Positions 16,966 to 24,950 of a DNA stretch of 64,000 bases are shown here, piece by piece. Source of the stretch: Eubacterium pyruvativorans (lineage in GTDB: Bacteria; Bacillota; Clostridia; Peptostreptococcales; Anaerovoracaceae); assembly GCF_900102225.1 (NCBI RefSeq), contig NZ_FNBF01000008.1, positions 28,076 to 92,075 on the forward strand, read 5' to 3'. Made by a program: the position numbers and the translations under genes. Positions within the stretch are counted from its first letter, which is position 1; each line of letters opens with the position of its first letter. The notes under the pieces were generated by a model that searched no databases, had not been told where the DNA came from, and was given only the letters and a program-made list of their open reading frames with translations.

Positions 16966-17268
16966 CTATTTTTCTTCTTCCGCCAGCCGGTCCAGCACCA
17001 GACGGTACCCGTCGGCACCGTAAACCAGGCATTTGTTGATGCGGCTGATGGTTGCGGTGGACGCCTTGGTGATCTCCTCAATCTCGCTGTACGTTTTCTT
17101 TTCGGAGAGCAGCTTCGCCACCTGAAGACGCTGGGAAATCGCGCGGATCTCATTGATTGTGCAGATATCTGTGAAGAAACGGTAGCAATCCTCCCTGTCT
17201 TTCAAAGTCAGGATCGCATCACACAGTTCGTCTACTTCTTCGCTCTTGATTTTCGACTCGAAAGCCAT
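16966..17268 (-). CDS. YerC/YecD family TrpR-related protein
   Basis: A 100-residue helical DNA-binding protein related to the Trp repressor. 'EIRAISQRLQVAKLL' and 'YSEIEEITKASTATISRINKCL' (read as two adjoining motifs) form the helix-turn-helix of the YerC family. Length is typical. AAAGGAG before the ATG at 17268 chose the start over one seven codons upstream. It has a promoter at 17311-17339. Ligand and targets are unknown; proximity to the T-box trpB2 gene is not close enough to imply a link. Confidence 0.9.
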   Translation of the reverse strand: MAFESKIKSEEVDELCDAILTLKDREDCYRFFTDICTINEIRAISQRLQVAKLLSEKKTYSEIEEITKASTATISRINKCLVYGADGYRLVLDRLAEEEK

Positions 17269-17310
17269 CGGTTCAGCTCCTTTCGGCACTTCAGAAAATA
17301 TCGTCTAATC

Positions 17311-17339
17311 AGCGTAACACTTTTACATACTAAAGTCAA
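17311..17339 (-). promoter_or_regulatory. Promoter of yerC
   Basis: TTGACT (minus strand, 17339-17334) and TACGCT (17316-17311) are spaced by 17 bases, about 43 bases before the ATG. Confidence 0.6.
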
Positions 17340-17474
17340 ACAACTTTCCCCGGAAAACCCGCCGGATTTTCGGAAACAGGGGGAAATGCAGCCGGTCTGT
17401 TTTCCCGGGACAAAAAAATGCTCCGATGTACGTTCAGAAAAACATAAGCGATTCTTCCGGCGCCATACCCGGGA

Positions 17475-18647
17475 CTAAGAAAGCAGCTTCTCTGCGGCCC
17501 TGAGCTGAGGATCGCTGCTTCCCTTTCCCCGGTTCACCACATGGTCCGGCGTGATACCCCGGTGGTTGATTTCCCGGCCCTTCGGTGAAAAATATTCCAT
17601 GGTGGTGAGCCGGAGGCCGGAACCGTCTCCGAAGTGATACTCGCTCTGCACCACACCCTTCCCGTAGGTTTTCGTTCCCACAACCGGTCCCCCGTGATTA
17701 TCCTGAACAGCAGAGGCCAGAATCTCCGAGGCGCTGGCCGTATCACCGTTCACCAGCAGCGCATATTTCATCTTCGTGCAGGTCTCGTCAGAATTGTAAT
17801 ATTTCTTTTTGCCCTCAGCATTCTTCGTGACTGTAATCGTACCCTCCGGCAGAAGCTGGTCCGCCACATCCACCGCCTGGTCCATGTATCCGCCCCCGTT
17901 CCCCCGGAGGTCAATGATCACTTTCTTCACCCCCCGGTCAGTCAGATCGTCCAGCTCGGAGCGGAAATCATCCGCAGTGTCCTCTGCAAAACGCAAGATG
18001 GCAATATATCCGATCTTCGATCCCCGGAGAACGCCGCCGTAGACGGACTTGCTGTCCAGCTCAGAGCGCAGAATCTTCACGGTATCATCCTTCCCGTCCC
18101 GCCGGTATGTGATGCTCACCTCCGTCTGCTCCCTGCTCCGGATGGCCTGACGGAATCCGGAAACGGAGTGATAGGATTTCCCGTCCACCTTCAGCAGCCG
18201 GTCCCCCTTCTTCAGTCCCGCCGCATCCGCCGGTGTTCCGTCGTACACATTCTGCAGCACAACATTTCCCCGGCCTTCTTCCTCCATGGAAATGCCGACG
18301 CCGTAATACTTCATATTCACCGCATCGTCCCAGGATTCCGCCTCTTCCTTCGTCATATAGGCGCTGTACGGGTCGTTCAGACTGTGCACCAGCGCGTGGT
18401 ACATGGTATCCATCTGTTTCGACTCGCTGGTCCGGTACAGGCCCTCTGCATTCACCTTCTCCTGGAGCTCGTACAGTTTCTGATAGCGGTTTTTCACAGC
18501 GGCCATTTCCTCGTAAGTCTCCCGCTTCACTTTCACCTCTCCGGTGATCTGGTCATGAACGGCGAATGCCACCACCACCAGGGCAGCGGCAGCCAGCGCA
18601 ACAGACACCAGAATAATGATGAATTTCTCTTTCTTGATCTTAATCAC
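17475..18647 (-). CDS. S41 family C-terminal processing peptidase
   Basis: A 390-residue membrane-anchored protease. A short basic start and one hydrophobic segment (about residues 8-30) form a signal anchor. A PDZ domain follows with 'GVGISMEEEGRGNVV' and 'DAAGLKKGDRLLKVDG', then the S41 core with 'DLRGNGGG', the nucleophile in 'GDTASASEILA' and the lysine in 'GTKTYGKGVVQ'. The GTG at 18647 is preferred because GGAGG lies 12 bases upstream, while a TTG at 18659 abuts that site. It overlaps the recJ stop by 8 bases and ends an ftsE-ftsX-LytM-recJ-protease gene run. Confidence 0.92.
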   Translation of the reverse strand: MIKIKKEKFIIILVSVALAAAALVVVAFAVHDQITGEVKVKRETYEEMAAVKNRYQKLYELQEKVNAEGLYRTSESKQMDTMYHALVHSLNDPYSAYMTKEEAESWDDAVNMKYYGVGISMEEEGRGNVVLQNVYDGTPADAAGLKKGDRLLKVDGKSYHSVSGFRQAIRSREQTEVSITYRRDGKDDTVKILRSELDSKSVYGGVLRGSKIGYIAILRFAEDTADDFRSELDDLTDRGVKKVIIDLRGNGGGYMDQAVDVADQLLPEGTITVTKNAEGKKKYYNSDETCTKMKYALLVNGDTASASEILASAVQDNHGGPVVGTKTYGKGVVQSEYHFGDGSGLRLTTMEYFSPKGREINHRGITPDHVVNRGKGSSDPQLRAAEKLLS

Positions 18648-20292
18648 GTGGATTCTCAACCTCCGCTACCAGCATCTCCAGATAGGATCTGCCGTTCCAA
18701 GTTTTCTCCTGCAGGGAACCGGTCACCTGCACCGCGCTTCCTCCTGCCTGCTCCAGCACGCTCCGGGCTTCCTCCGCCGCCCGGAAAGCGATGCAGCGCA
18801 CCCGCCGCATATTCTCCAGCTCCGCATCAAAACAAAGATACTTCCCGTTCTCCCCGATCCGGCGCACGCTGTCCGCCGCCGCCCGGAACCGGACCAGCGG
18901 CTTTTCGTTCTGACATCCGCAGGGTTCCAGCAGCGTGAACTGCTCCGCCAGCTCCCGGTTCACCTCATCCGCTTCCAGCACCAGATCCGGAACGATATGC
19001 CGCTCCCACAGTTCAGGCTTCCCGGCCCGAAGCGCCGCTGCCTGCCGGTTCAGATTCGAGCGCAGGGTCTCCAGTGCCCCCGCCTTCATAGTAAAACCAC
19101 AGGCCGCAGCATGCCCGCCGAAATTCGTGAACAGTTCCTCATTCTCCTTCAGCATATCATAAAGATTGACCCCTTCGATGCCTCTCCCGGTTCCCTTGTA
19201 CATCCCGTCACCGATGGGCGTGAGGATCACTGCCGGCTTGTAGTACCTGTCCTTCAGTTTCCCGGCGGCAATGCCGGTAACCCCCTCGTTGGCGTCCGGA
19301 AGATCCACCGTCAGGAAATCGTCCTGGCGGAAATCCGATTCCACCCGCCTGACACATTCCTCGTAAATCCGTTCCTGGGCGGATTTCCTGCCGCTGTTGC
19401 ACCGGATCAGATCTTCCACCCGGGCGTCCGCCTGCCCGTTGTCCTTTGTCATGAAAAGCTCCGCAGCCAGCCGGGCATGCTCCATGCGTCCCGCAGCATT
19501 AATGTGGGGAACGAGGACAAAGGATACATTTTCGGCGGTCACATGACCCGGCTTCAGCCCGCAGGCCCGGATCAGCCGGTCCAGATTCTTCCGCTCCCCG
19601 GTGTTGATGACCCGAAGGCCGTATTTCGCCAGCGTCCGGTTCTCGTCTTTCAGGGGGACGATATCACCGATGGTCCCGATGGCCACCAGATCCAGGGTTC
19701 GGGTCAGAACCCGTTTCGGCAGGCCGGTGACTTCCGACAGAGCCTGGGCCGTCTTGAACGCCACACCGCATCCCGCCAGATAGGGGAACGGGTATGCGCT
19801 GTCCGGCCGGGCGGGGTTGATCACCGGACAGTCCGCCATGCGGTCAGATACGGTGTGATGATCTGTCACCACCACTCCCATGCCAAGAGACCGGGCATAA
19901 GCCACCTCATCCACGGAGACACTGCCGCAGTCCACGGTAACCAGAAAGCCGGCCCCCTGCTCCCGTACCCGGTCGATGGCACCCCGGCTCAATCCGTATC
20001 CCTCTCCGAAGCGGGAAGGAATATAATACATCAGATTATCGGTGAGCCGGGACAACACCTCCCACAGAATCGTAGTGGAGGTGACGCCGTCGGCATCATA
20101 ATCACCGAAAATACAGATTTTCTGTCCGTCCTCGATGGCCGAAAGAATGCAGTCCACTCCTTCTTCCATATCCGGAAGCAGGAAGGGGTCATACGTTCTG
20201 CGGGGCTTGTCCGAGAGAAACTCCCGGATATCCTCCTCCGACTCGATTCCTCTGTTTCTCAGCAGTTCCAGTAATTTCGGTTCCAGTTCCAT
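18640..20292 (-). CDS. recJ: Single-stranded-DNA-specific exonuclease RecJ
   Basis: A 550-residue 5'-3' ssDNA exonuclease of recombination and mismatch repair. The DHH-family motifs are clear: 'IFGDYDADGVTS', 'VTVDCGS', 'VVTDHH', and the DHHA1 region 'HINAAGRMEHARLA' and 'FGGHAAACGFTM'. A C-terminal OB-like domain follows. The ATG at 20292 was chosen because the frame above it runs through an inverted repeat at 20338-20364; the AAAGGAA 13 bases away is a weak ribosome binding site, so the start is uncertain by some codons. Confidence 0.92.
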   Translation of the reverse strand: MELEPKLLELLRNRGIESEEDIREFLSDKPRRTYDPFLLPDMEEGVDCILSAIEDGQKICIFGDYDADGVTSTTILWEVLSRLTDNLMYYIPSRFGEGYGLSRGAIDRVREQGAGFLVTVDCGSVSVDEVAYARSLGMGVVVTDHHTVSDRMADCPVINPARPDSAYPFPYLAGCGVAFKTAQALSEVTGLPKRVLTRTLDLVAIGTIGDIVPLKDENRTLAKYGLRVINTGERKNLDRLIRACGLKPGHVTAENVSFVLVPHINAAGRMEHARLAAELFMTKDNGQADARVEDLIRCNSGRKSAQERIYEECVRRVESDFRQDDFLTVDLPDANEGVTGIAAGKLKDRYYKPAVILTPIGDGMYKGTGRGIEGVNLYDMLKENEELFTNFGGHAAACGFTMKAGALETLRSNLNRQAAALRAGKPELWERHIVPDLVLEADEVNRELAEQFTLLEPCGCQNEKPLVRFRAAADSVRRIGENGKYLCFDAELENMRRVRCIAFRAAEEARSVLEQAGGSAVQVTGSLQEKTWNGRSYLEMLVAEVENPRD

Positions 20293-20337
20293 GATAATCC
20301 GGACGTTCCTTTCTGTTAATGGGATATAATGCAGAAG

Positions 20338-20364
20338 GTCCCGCCAGCCTCCGGCCGGCGGGAC
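20338..20364. other. GC-rich hairpin between the LytM peptidase gene and recJ
   Basis: GTCCCGCC (20338-20345) pairs with GGCGGGAC (20357-20364). It lies 44-70 bases past the peptidase stop. There is no T-run on the minus strand, so it may be a weak terminator or an mRNA processing or stability element. Confidence 0.5.
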
Positions 20365-20407
20365 TTCCATTCGTTCTGTTTTCGGCCGCAGCTACGGATG
20401 ACCGCTC

Positions 20408-21493
20408 TTAACGACCGACGTAATTCATCGGATTGACCGCAGTACCGTTGCGGCGCACCTCAAAGTGGCAGTGCGGACCCGTACTCATGCCGGTAGAGCC
20501 GGAGAGGGCGATCAGCTGTCCCTTGGACACATGCTGTCCCACCTTCACCTTCACCTGGGAGTTATGTCCGTAGATCGTCGTCAGGCCGCTGCCGTGGCTG
20601 ATGGCCACACAGTATCCGTATCCGCCGTTCCACCCCGCAATGGTGATCGTTCCGGCCGCCGCCGCATGAACCGGCGTGCCGGTGGCCACAGAAATGTCGA
20701 TGCCCGGGTGACTTTCGTAGGACCGCTTCTGTCCGAACGGTGCTGTGATAACTGTGGAAGCAACCGGCCACATGAACCGGCCGCCCTTGTAGCTGGACGG
20801 AAGGCTGACCTTGTTCCCGTTGACGTCGGTGACGGACTTCGCAGCTTCAATCGCATCGATCTTCGCCCGCAGGGCATCCTCTTCCTTCTTCAGCTGCTTA
20901 TACTGTCGGTTCAGTTCATTTTTCGATTCCGTGAGAGTCGCCTTGCTGGACTCAAGCTGGGACTGCTTCTTGGTGAGTTCCTCTTTCTGCTTCTTCAGAT
21001 CCGTTTCCCGCTCCTGAATCTGTTTTTTCTTTTCCTTGATCTCGTCCAGAACGGTCTGATCGTTCCGGTAGATGTCCTGGACCATCTCCACGTTGGTGAC
21101 CAGCTCCGAAACGCTGCGGGAACCCAGAATGATCTCGATATAGCCCACAGTTCCGTTCTTGTACATCGCCCGAACCCGGGCGCTCAGATTATTCTTCTGT
21201 TTCTCCAGATCAGCCCTGGCCGCATTCAGTTCCACGGTGGTGGCCCGGAGTTTCCGGTCCTTCTTCTCCACCTGCTTGTCCAGTTTCCGGATGGTTTTCT
21301 TCTGGGTCTTAATCTTGTCCTGCAGATCCTTCATCTGATTGTAGACTTTCTGTTTCTGCTTCGTGACAGTATCCAGCTTCTGTTTCGCCGCCTTCTCCGA
21401 CGTCTTCGCATATCCCGTTACCGGGAAGAAAGTGACACAAAGCGCCGCAATCAGCACGGATGCAATCAGTTTTCGGTTGAATTTTCCAGTCAT
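20408..21493 (-). CDS. Secreted coiled-coil LytM/M23 peptidase (EnvC-like FtsEX partner)
   Basis: A 361-residue secreted protein. Residues 1-29 are a signal peptide ending in GYA-K. Residues 30-230 are a long charged coiled coil, and the rest is an M23 domain with zinc ligands in 'HPGIDI' and the HxH of 'GPHCHFE'. This layout matches EnvC and the clostridial/streptococcal partners that FtsEX switches on to cut peptidoglycan at division. It starts 25 bases after ftsX, with AAGGAGG before the ATG, which supports that role. All M23 metal residues are present, so it should be an active hydrolase rather than a pure activator. Confidence 0.92.
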   Translation of the reverse strand: MTGKFNRKLIASVLIAALCVTFFPVTGYAKTSEKAAKQKLDTVTKQKQKVYNQMKDLQDKIKTQKKTIRKLDKQVEKKDRKLRATTVELNAARADLEKQKNNLSARVRAMYKNGTVGYIEIILGSRSVSELVTNVEMVQDIYRNDQTVLDEIKEKKKQIQERETDLKKQKEELTKKQSQLESSKATLTESKNELNRQYKQLKKEEDALRAKIDAIEAAKSVTDVNGNKVSLPSSYKGGRFMWPVASTVITAPFGQKRSYESHPGIDISVATGTPVHAAAAGTITIAGWNGGYGYCVAISHGSGLTTIYGHNSQVKVKVGQHVSKGQLIALSGSTGMSTGPHCHFEVRRNGTAVNPMNYVGR

Positions 21494-21518
21494 GCCGCCT
21501 CCTTTTCTTTCCGGGGAG

Positions 21519-22409
21519 TTACTTGTCCAGGAACTTTCTCATCGAGATGATACTGCCGGTGGATCCGATTCCGATCCCCACTGCCAGGAAGATGAGGATC
21601 AGATTGCTGGCGAGATATCCTGCCGGCACCATCGGTGCAGACAGAATCGTCATCACCCGGACCCCCATGAAGTCCACCACCCTTGCGTAGAATGCATACA
21701 GCGCCAGAGAAGAGATCAGCGATGAAAAGATGCCGATGATGATGCCCTCCACCAGGAACGGTCCCCTTATAAACCAGTTCGTGGCGCCGATATATTTCAT
21801 AATGGAAATCTCCCGGGCACGGGCGAACACCGTCAGCTTGATGGTATTGGATACAACCACAACGGACACCGCTACCAGGAAGATCATGATCACCAGCATG
21901 GCGATCTGCAGGAAACTGGTGACCTTCGTCAGCTTGTCCACCGTCTCCTTGTAATACTTCGTACTCTCCACCCCTGTGGTCCGCTTCGCAATGGCATTGA
22001 TATTATTCGCCGCCTTCAGATTATCCACCTTCACCAGAATGGAATTCGGCAGCGGGTTCGAATCCAGGGAATTCAGCAGATAGCCGTTTTCTCCCCAGCG
22101 CTCCTTCATGATCTGCATCGCCTGCTCTTTCGAACGGTATTTCACTTCCGAAACACCGTCCGTCTGCTTGAACGTGTTCATGATCTGTTCCGCACTGGAC
22201 TCCGTCACATTGTCATCCAGATACACCTCCACCTGGTCGTAATCCTGCCGGACCACTTCTGTAAACACATTGACGTTGACGGAAATAATGAAAAACAGGC
22301 CGAGGATCAGCATCATCGCCGTAATGGCGAAGACGGAGGCAAGGCTCATACCCTTGTTCCGGAAGATCTGCTGAAGAGCCTGTCTGATGTTATAGATCGC
22401 CCTTCTCAT
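21519..22409 (-). CDS. ftsX: Cell-division permease FtsX
   Basis: A 296-residue permease with four membrane spans (near residues 22-45, 168-192, 218-240 and 265-285) and a large extracytoplasmic loop between the first two. 'ISIMKYIGATNWFIRGPF' is the conserved cytoplasmic FtsX signature. It passes the FtsE ATPase state to an external cell-wall hydrolase, most likely the LytM protein encoded next. Its ATG overlaps the ftsE stop by four bases. Confidence 0.95.
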   Translation of the reverse strand: MRRAIYNIRQALQQIFRNKGMSLASVFAITAMMLILGLFFIISVNVNVFTEVVRQDYDQVEVYLDDNVTESSAEQIMNTFKQTDGVSEVKYRSKEQAMQIMKERWGENGYLLNSLDSNPLPNSILVKVDNLKAANNINAIAKRTTGVESTKYYKETVDKLTKVTSFLQIAMLVIMIFLVAVSVVVVSNTIKLTVFARAREISIMKYIGATNWFIRGPFLVEGIIIGIFSSLISSLALYAFYARVVDFMGVRVMTILSAPMVPAGYLASNLILIFLAVGIGIGSTGSIISMRKFLDK

Positions 22410-23122
22410 TCTCCGAATACCTCCTCGTCGTTAAATTTTCCTTTCTCCTCATACCCGTACTGGCCGAACTCGTCCCGGACGATGTGCCCGGATTCGATGG
22501 CCACAACCCGCTTGTTCATCTTGTCCACGATGTCCTTCGCATGGGTTACCATGACCACCGTCGTGCCGGTGGCGTTGATCTCGTCCAGCAGCTGCATGAT
22601 GCCGTCCGCCGTAATCGGATCCAGATTTCCCGTGGGCTCGTCAGCGATCAGCACCCGGGGATTATTGATAATCGCCCGTGCAATGGCCACACGCTGCTGT
22701 TCACCGGCAGACAGCTCCTGGGGATACCGCTTCGCCTTGTCTTCGATTCCCACCAGGCGCAGCACCTCCGGCACCCTGCGCTTGATGGTCCTCCTGCGCT
22801 TATGCAGAATCTCCATGGCAAACGCCACATTCTCGAACACCGTCTTCTTCGGAAGAAGACGGAAATCCTGGAATACGATCCCGATCCGCCGCCGAAGCTG
22901 CGGAATCTGACGGTTGCTCATTTCCGTTACATTGAACTTGCCGACCTTGATCTCGCCGGCATCTGCTTCGATCTCTTTCAGTATCAGGCGGATGAACGTG
23001 GACTTGCCGGCACCGCTTGGGCCTACCAGGAAAACGAAATCGCCGTCTTCGATGTCGATATTCGCATCCTCCAGTCCGATGTTCCCGTCGTACATTTTCG
23101 TTACGTTCTTAAATGATATCAT
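22406..23122 (-). CDS. ftsE: Cell-division ATP-binding protein FtsE
   Basis: A 238-residue ABC ATPase. Walker A 'GPSGAGKST' is near residue 34, the signature 'LSAGEQQRVAIARA' near 138, and Walker B 'VLIADEPTGNLDP' follows. 'VFQDFRLLPKKTVFENVAF' (read in parts) is characteristic of FtsE. It pairs with FtsX. A -10 (TGC-TACAAT) lies about 144 bases upstream. Confidence 0.96.
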   Translation of the reverse strand: MISFKNVTKMYDGNIGLEDANIDIEDGDFVFLVGPSGAGKSTFIRLILKEIEADAGEIKVGKFNVTEMSNRQIPQLRRRIGIVFQDFRLLPKKTVFENVAFAMEILHKRRRTIKRRVPEVLRLVGIEDKAKRYPQELSAGEQQRVAIARAIINNPRVLIADEPTGNLDPITADGIMQLLDEINATGTTVVMVTHAKDIVDKMNKRVVAIESGHIVRDEFGQYGYEEKGKFNDEEVFGE

Positions 23123-23265
23123 GAATCAGGTCTTTCTTCTCCGTGTCAGTTATTCGAGCAGTACCCCGGAATATCCCACAGACGGGGTTCTCTCTTTCTG
23201 CCGATCTGTTTAATATTATACTCAATACACGAATGATTCGGTTTACCCACTTACAAACCTCACCC

Positions 23266-23271
23266 ATTGTA
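23266..23271 (-). promoter_or_regulatory. Possible -10 of the ftsE operon
   Basis: TACAAT with TG one base before it on the minus strand; the -35 region is poor. An inverted repeat TTAAGAAACCTTAA (23287-23300) overlaps the -35 position. Confidence 0.4.
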
Positions 23272-23286
23272 GCACAATATCACCTC

Positions 23287-23300
23287 TTAAGAAACCTTAA
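23287..23300. promoter_or_regulatory. Inverted repeat TTAAG-AAAC-CTTAA
   Basis: A near-identical site, TTAAG-AAATC-CTTAA, occurs at 29688-29702 in the mgtE/gdhA intergenic region. Here it overlaps the last codon of the ParA-like gene and the -35 area of ftsE. It could be a shared operator. Confidence 0.3.
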
Positions 23301-24196
23301 GAGTTTCTTTTCTTTGTGTTGTTTTCGTGAACGGTTCTGCTCCCGCTGCACCCGCCGGTGCCGCCGTTTTCGGGTCCGTCATGCTTCCCGGGCAGGTACG
23401 TCTCTGCCTCCGGGAAGGCCTCCCATATCCTGCGGAGTGCCGGATCCAGCGCCTTCCGAAAATGTTCCTCTTCATAATGAATCCGGCAGCAGAACTCATT
23501 GCCATACGCAATTTCCGCCGGCACATCCGGTACTTCCAGTATGTGTCCGCTTTCCAGAAATCGACGGACCTGGCGCCGGGATATGCCACGGTTCATCCGG
23601 TTAATGATCCATGTAAACCGCCCTGCCATCTCCCGTTCCAGGGATTTCAGAAGTGCAAAAGACTTTCTGTTCGTCATCATGCGGCAAGGCATGGGATCCA
23701 TCACAGCCACCAGATAATCCATGTCTGCAATCCATTCCTTCCATCCCGGATCCCGCCGGAGATCCATATCAAAAACAACATAATCCCCTCGGGGCGCCTG
23801 CATCAGTCTCCCCTTCATGGCCCCATCCAGTACAATTTCCCGCTCCACATCTTCCGGCGTAATCAGGATCCAGTTCACGCCCTTCTCCAGATTCCGGATT
23901 TCCCGAACCGGCTCTCCCATCGCCAGTTTCTGATATACATCGGTGAAGGTCCGGGGACCGAAGCGCATGGTCATGCCGCAGGATTCAAAAAACAGCCCCT
24001 CCGCCTCCCTGGGGTCGGCGCATTCCACAAACGACACACTGTTTCCATTCCCGGCAAGAAACAGCGCCAGCCCGGATGCCACCGTAGTGGTGCCGGCGCA
24101 GTGACTCATTCCTGCGACGGCAATTCGCTTCTGCTCTGTATGATTCCACCCCGACCGGGTTCTTTCCCGGAGAAACATCCTTTCGATCGTTCCCAT
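23297..24196 (-). CDS. ParA/MinD-like P-loop protein lacking the P-loop lysine
   Basis: A 299-residue protein with the opening of a ParA/MinD-type ATPase: a beta strand, then 'GMSHCAGTTTVASGLALFLA', then 'VSFVECADPREAEGL'. In place of the deviant Walker A KGGxGKT it has SHCAGTTT, so both lysines are absent. 'YVVFDMDLRRD' occupies the Walker B place and 'WIINRMNRG' follows as in the fold. The ending is Gly/Ser-rich and hydrophilic. AAGGGAG precedes the ATG. It may bind nucleotide weakly, or act as a scaffold. It sits ahead of ftsEX, but 174 bases and a probable promoter separate them. Confidence 0.6.
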   Translation of the reverse strand: MGTIERMFLRERTRSGWNHTEQKRIAVAGMSHCAGTTTVASGLALFLAGNGNSVSFVECADPREAEGLFFESCGMTMRFGPRTFTDVYQKLAMGEPVREIRNLEKGVNWILITPEDVEREIVLDGAMKGRLMQAPRGDYVVFDMDLRRDPGWKEWIADMDYLVAVMDPMPCRMMTNRKSFALLKSLEREMAGRFTWIINRMNRGISRRQVRRFLESGHILEVPDVPAEIAYGNEFCCRIHYEEEHFRKALDPALRRIWEAFPEAETYLPGKHDGPENGGTGGCSGSRTVHENNTKKRNS

Positions 24197-24228
24197 ACCC
24201 CACTCCCTTCCTGATGCATGACGCTTCC

Positions 24229-24378
24229 CTGCAGGCGCAGCGCTTCACTTCCCACACTGCCTGCAGGCGCAGCGCTCTGCTGCCACCGCACGCGCAAGCG
24301 CAGCGCTCTGCTGCCAACGCACTCGCAAGCACAGCGCTTCACTTCCAACGCACTCGCAGGCGCAGCGTTCAACTTCCA
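24229..24378. repeat. Minisatellite, about five copies of a 31-32 bp unit
   Basis: Each unit opens with CGCAGGCGCAGCGCT (or a close variant) followed by TCACTTCC or CTGCTGCC and CACTGC/CGCACT. Starts are at about 24229, 24261, 24293, 24324 and 24355. It lies 33 bases upstream of the ParA-like gene start, a place where copy-number change could alter expression. Confidence 0.8.
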
Positions 24379-24455
24379 TATTTTACCACGCCGCCAAATT
24401 TTTTACAATATCTACCATATGATATGGCTCTGAAAGGAATGCATATCTCTGAAAA

Positions 24456-24876
24456 GTGCGGAATCACCTATTTCGGCCGATTCCGCACCCGAATTTACGC
24501 TGAACGGGGTGCGAAAACAAAAGAAAATCCCGATTAATATATAGAATGCCGGCCCAAAGGTGCGAAACGACCACATTCTCCCGTTTCCGCACCCGAAAAA
24601 CAGGATGGGCCGGATGCCCGCCTGAAGTATTTAGCTGTTTTTATGGAAAATTTTCCCACCATCGTAAGTAAATATGCACACTTTTTAATTGATATACCCA
24701 CCCGAGGATTCCCGGGAAATAAAATTACGATCTGAAAATCCCTGCCGGTTCCGGGCATGTGCGAAAATCCACAAAATACGATTATCGCACCTGCGATATT
24801 CGGTTCCCCTCCAGCGGTACCGGAAAGCGACGAAAAAAGGGTGCGATAATCGCCAAAATCGCGATTATCGCACCCT
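24456..24876. repeat. GTGCG(A/G)AA hairpin repeats, island 3
   Basis: Four hairpins and one half-copy. GTGCGGAATC (24456-24465) pairs with 24479-24488. A lone left arm GGGGTGCGAAAA starts at 24507. GGTGCGAAACG (24559-24569) pairs with 24582-24593. GTGCGAAAATC (24759-24769) pairs with 24780-24790. AGGGTGCGATAATCG (24838-24852) pairs perfectly over 15 bp with 24862-24876. In the last copy both arms carry the change GAAATC to GATAATC and its complement. Confidence 0.8.
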
Positions 24877-24950
24877 TCTGCGGCCACTCGTCCGCCATTT
24901 CCCAGCTTTCCCAGCTTCCACAGCCATATGGCCGCACTTCTGTTCTCCGA

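Larger units (their letters stand above)
24197..24950. other. Non-coding region with minisatellite and hairpin island 3
   Basis: About 754 bases without a supported gene. The left part is a 31-32 bp tandem repeat (24229-24378) and the right part is the hairpin-repeat island (24456-24876). Minus-strand frames reading through the tandem repeat are repetitive Cys/Arg-rich products of the repeat and are not called as genes. Confidence 0.65.

Noticed and set aside
24106..24372. Cys/Arg-rich minus-strand frame through the minisatellite
   Set aside because: The repeats explain the composition; it overlaps the start of the ParA-like gene in another frame.
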